Shown here piece after piece: positions 62,291 to 64,000 of a stretch of DNA of 64,000 nucleotides (position 1 is its first letter; each line of letters begins with the position of its first letter). The stretch lies in assembly GCF_034047335.1 (NCBI RefSeq), contig NZ_CP139137.1, forward strand, positions 3,100,001-3,164,000, read 5' to 3'. A model generated the notes under the pieces. The model saw only the letters and a program-made list of their open reading frames with translations, was not told the DNA's origin and searched no databases. This stretch comes from Chryseobacterium sp. JJR-5R. Its GTDB lineage: Bacteria > Bacteroidota > Bacteroidia > Flavobacteriales > Weeksellaceae. Both the position numbers and the translations under genes were made by a program.

Positions 62291-62513
62291 AGAAATAATT
62301 GACAGAAAAATACGATATATCGCAATCAATGATATATTATATTTTGATGTTAGAGACATAAAAGAAAAAACAACTGATATTTTGGTCAAAGGAACCAGAG
62401 TGAAAAATATCGATGGGATTCCATATATTTTATCAAAAGATCTTCGGATGAAAACCGAGTTTGATTATATGATGGAGAAAACGTTAAAATTTGATTCGGA
62501 TAAAGAACTTTAA
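62280..62513 (+). CDS. Small protein overlapping the transposase end (77 aa)
   Basis: 77 residues, starting MLDKEIIDRKIRYIAINDIL, rich in Ile and Lys with a strand-rich pattern (YFDVRDIKEKTTDILVKGTR). It overlaps the transposase frame by 11 bases, so it is translationally linked to it and may be a passenger. Resembles a KilA-N/BRO-like start only vaguely. Function unknown. Confidence 0.45.
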   Translation: MLDKEIIDRKIRYIAINDILYFDVRDIKEKTTDILVKGTRVKNIDGIPYILSKDLRMKTEFDYMMEKTLKFDSDKEL

Positions 62514-62539
62514 TCCACAACAATTTTAAAAATATACAT

Positions 62540-62680
62540 ATGGGTGAACAACATTACGCAAATCAAATAGCATTATTAAATGTCCTGAAAGATTTTGCAA
62601 ACGGTGATAAAGAAAAACTTAAAGAGCTTTATATTGAATTTGTAATGTTTCTTTATAGTAACGAACGGCATTATCCATAA
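62540..62680 (+). CDS. Small hypothetical protein (46 aa), convergent overlap
   Basis: ATG to TAA, 46 residues, starts MGEQHYANQIALLNVLKDFA; helical. The last 62 bases are antisense to the end of the minus-strand gene 62619-62894. It may be a real small gene or a truncated remnant. Confidence 0.3.
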   Translation: MGEQHYANQIALLNVLKDFANGDKEKLKELYIEFVMFLYSNERHYP

Positions 62681-62894
62681 CGTCTAAAACTTTTGGTTTG
62701 TTTAGTTTTGAATCAAACAGTAGAGGATTTAAGAGTTGTGATAATCGTGTTTCAAAAATATTATCAGTGAATATTTCTCTTAAAGCTTGTATGAAGCACA
62801 TTAATTGATTAACCAATTCCTCCTTATCATTGGTATTTTCAAATCTATTTTTACAGTTTTCTAAAAATTGTATTTGTTCACTTGTAAAACTCAT
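62619..62894 (-). CDS. Hypothetical helical protein (91 aa)
   Basis: 91 residues, helical, with MSFTSEQIQFLENCKNRFEN and LLNPLLFDSKLNKPKVLDVM; it ends with a basic tail. No family recognised. It is convergent with a 46-residue ORF whose end it overlaps. Confidence 0.45.
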   Translation of the reverse strand: MSFTSEQIQFLENCKNRFENTNDKEELVNQLMCFIQALREIFTDNIFETRLSQLLNPLLFDSKLNKPKVLDVMDNAVRYYKETLQIQYKAL

Positions 62895-62904
62895 TGTAGA
62901 TATT

Positions 62905-62933
62905 TTGATAAATATAATAAAAGTTTATATTTG
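62905..62933 (+). promoter_or_regulatory. Promoter of the YodC-like gene
   Basis: TTG at 62905-62907, 18-base spacer, TATATTTG at 62926-62933, 23 bases before the ATG. A good match to the Bacteroidota consensus. Confidence 0.6.
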
Positions 62934-62956
62934 TACGATAATAAAAACAAATAATT

Positions 62957-63199
62957 ATGGCAAAAACAAATTTTCAAGTGGGAGATATTGTAACTCTTAA
63001 ATCTGGGAGTCCTAGAATGACTATTAGTCAAATAATGACAAGAGAACAATACTTTGGGGGAGGCTCAGGGGAATTAGAATTTAATAAAATCAAAGTAAAT
63101 TGGTTTGTAGGTACTGAAGTAAAATCTGGTGAATTTATAGAACCTCAATTAGAAAAATATGACAATTCAAATGAACCAGGTTTTTCTAAAAATAATTAA
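62957..63199 (+). CDS. YodC-like small protein (DUF2158)
   Basis: 80 residues. The N-terminus FQVGDIVTLKSGSPRMTI matches the YodC/DUF2158 family; these proteins have a compact beta-barrel and unknown function. It has its own promoter and a terminator after it (AAGAGAGC with GCTCTCTT). Common as cargo of mobile elements. Confidence 0.75.
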   Translation: MAKTNFQVGDIVTLKSGSPRMTISQIMTREQYFGGGSGELEFNKIKVNWFVGTEVKSGEFIEPQLEKYDNSNEPGFSKNN

Positions 63200-63207
63200 T
63201 AAAAATT

Positions 63208-63240
63208 TAAGAGAGCTATTATTGCTCTCTTATTTTTTTT
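63208..63240 (+). terminator. Terminator after the YodC-like gene
   Basis: AAGAGAGC pairs with GCTCTCTT around TATTATT, then TATTTTTTTT. Confidence 0.8.
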
Positions 63241-63298
63241 AACCAGCTAGTGTAAACTAGCGTATAATTACCTTATTTTATTTGTTTTAAGTGACTGC

Positions 63299-64000
63299 CT
63301 ATAATTCTCTGTAATTTTGTATGAGGACCTTTAAAGACTCCACCACCAATTTTACGGCAGCCTTTATTATTTTTCCATCAGTAAATACACTTCTTCTAGT
63401 ATTCTTTGAATTTCCCTCCATTGCTCTTACATTAACATTACCATGTTTAGTCGGCACCTGATATATGGTGCTATTTTCAGCAGTTTCTGTTGCTGATTTC
63501 TTGTTAAAACCCGCATTTTCAAAACCATCAATCATTTTGCTTTAACTTGTAGAAACGGTTTCACCAACTTCATCTACAACGAAAACCCCTGTACCTTTTA
63601 CTTCTTTTATTACAATTTTTTTCGCTAATTCTTTCGCAGCATCCTTCGCAGCCAGTTCTAATCCTCCTTTTACCAGTTCTGTACCGATGGCTTTTACACC
63701 ACCTTTTATAATAGAATCGGTACCAAAAGTGACAACATCCAATGCCAGACCGCCGATACCAATGCCAAACTGTACACAATTCCCATCCCTTACGCCTTCA
63801 TAAATATCCAATCCGCTTCCAACAACTGGTATAAAACCGACAGCAATTCTTCCTGCATCCCCCAAACTAAACCCATTTGAGTTATCATTTTTGGCAGCAT
63901 TCTGATTATTCTTATTACCCTGTATAACAATTTCTTGAATAGCTCCCCCATAACCGGTAACAACAGGTTGCTCATTAACCAAATTCAAGAGTTGCACCAT
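63299..64000 (-). pseudogene. C-terminal part of a polymorphic (RHS-type) toxin, split by an in-frame TAA; partial at the window end
   Basis: Two frames read in the same phase on the minus strand: one from the window edge to TAA at 63542-63544, the other from there to 63299. The first contains NGFSLGDAGRIAVGFIPVVG then DGNCVQFGIGIGGLALDVVT, the glycine-rich pre-toxin helices that precede the toxin domain in RHS and related polymorphic toxins. After the stop the frame continues SKMIDGFENAGFNKKSATET and contains YQVPTKHGNVNVRAMEG, which resembles C-terminal effector domains. A single nonsense codon thus separates the pre-toxin and the effector. The start is outside the window or at its last base. 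Confidence 0.65.

Noticed and set aside
63246..63261. Small palindrome GCTAGT-GTAA-ACTAGC
   Set aside because: Six base pairs only and no context to suggest a role.
1..64000. CRISPR array or cas genes
   Set aside because: No regularly spaced repeats and no Cas-like proteins were seen.

Overview
The window looks like a chromosomal segment of a Chryseobacterium-like flavobacterium (Bacteroidota, Weeksellaceae). The evidence is an AT-rich genome with no conspicuous Shine-Dalgarno sequences, several promoters of the Bacteroidota type (TTG, about 17-20 bases, TAnnTTTG), SusC/FecA-type TonB-dependent receptors, secreted proteins with short Flavobacteria-style signal peptides ending in AQ or SQ, a mevalonate-type HMG-CoA synthase, NamZ/DUF1343, and double-glycine leader peptides typical of this genus. 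The genus call is inference from gene content, not from a marker gene.

Core regions: 1-16.2 kb carries a YfhO-like membrane protein tail, a glycosyltransferase, a frameshifted lipoprotein, YpdA, an S41 peptidase, a TonB receptor, an MFS transporter, glnS, menC, fbp, aspartokinase and a bifunctional acyltransferase resembling ornithine-lipid synthase OlsF. 29-59 kb is mostly housekeeping: a thioredoxin-like/DUF3575 operon, NamZ divergent from a LolE-like permease, cysteine synthase, cbpA-cbpM, a dicarboxylate symporter, DUF779 with an aldehyde dehydrogenase and divergent AraC regulator, HMG-CoA synthase, an M1 aminopeptidase, a beta-lactamase-fold hydrolase, thyA, an alpha-amylase lipoprotein, and a PhoB/PhoR-like two-component pair divergent from a TonB receptor plus two beta-helix lipoproteins with a PhoP-box-like repeat between them.

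Accessory regions: directly after two identical tRNA-Phe genes (16.27-16.53 kb) lies an AT-rich island (16.5-22.3 kb) with two secreted transglutaminase-like paralogues, a short secreted RHS-core protein with a variable C-terminus, and several putative immunity genes, one interrupted by an in-frame stop. Then comes what I consider the most interesting locus (22.6-28.9 kb): an apparent ribosomally synthesised peptide (RiPP) cluster with an E1/ThiF-like adenylyltransferase, a LuxR-type regulator divergent from a LuxI/GNAT-like acyltransferase with a perfect 16-bp palindrome between them, a double-glycine precursor whose core is dominated by valine, a JmjC/cupin-like oxygenase and a C39-peptidase ABC exporter. 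A separate cysteine-rich double-glycine peptide and two overlapping tiny ORFs lie at 10.2-10.7 kb.

The right end (59.4-64 kb) is again accessory: short hypothetical genes, an IS1595-type transposase, a YodC-like protein, and the end of a polymorphic toxin split by an in-frame TAA. Across the window six reading frames appear broken by a homopolymer indel or an in-frame TAA (about 2.2, 21.7, 24.9, 48.0 twice, and 63.5 kb); these may be real decay, phase variation or sequencing error.
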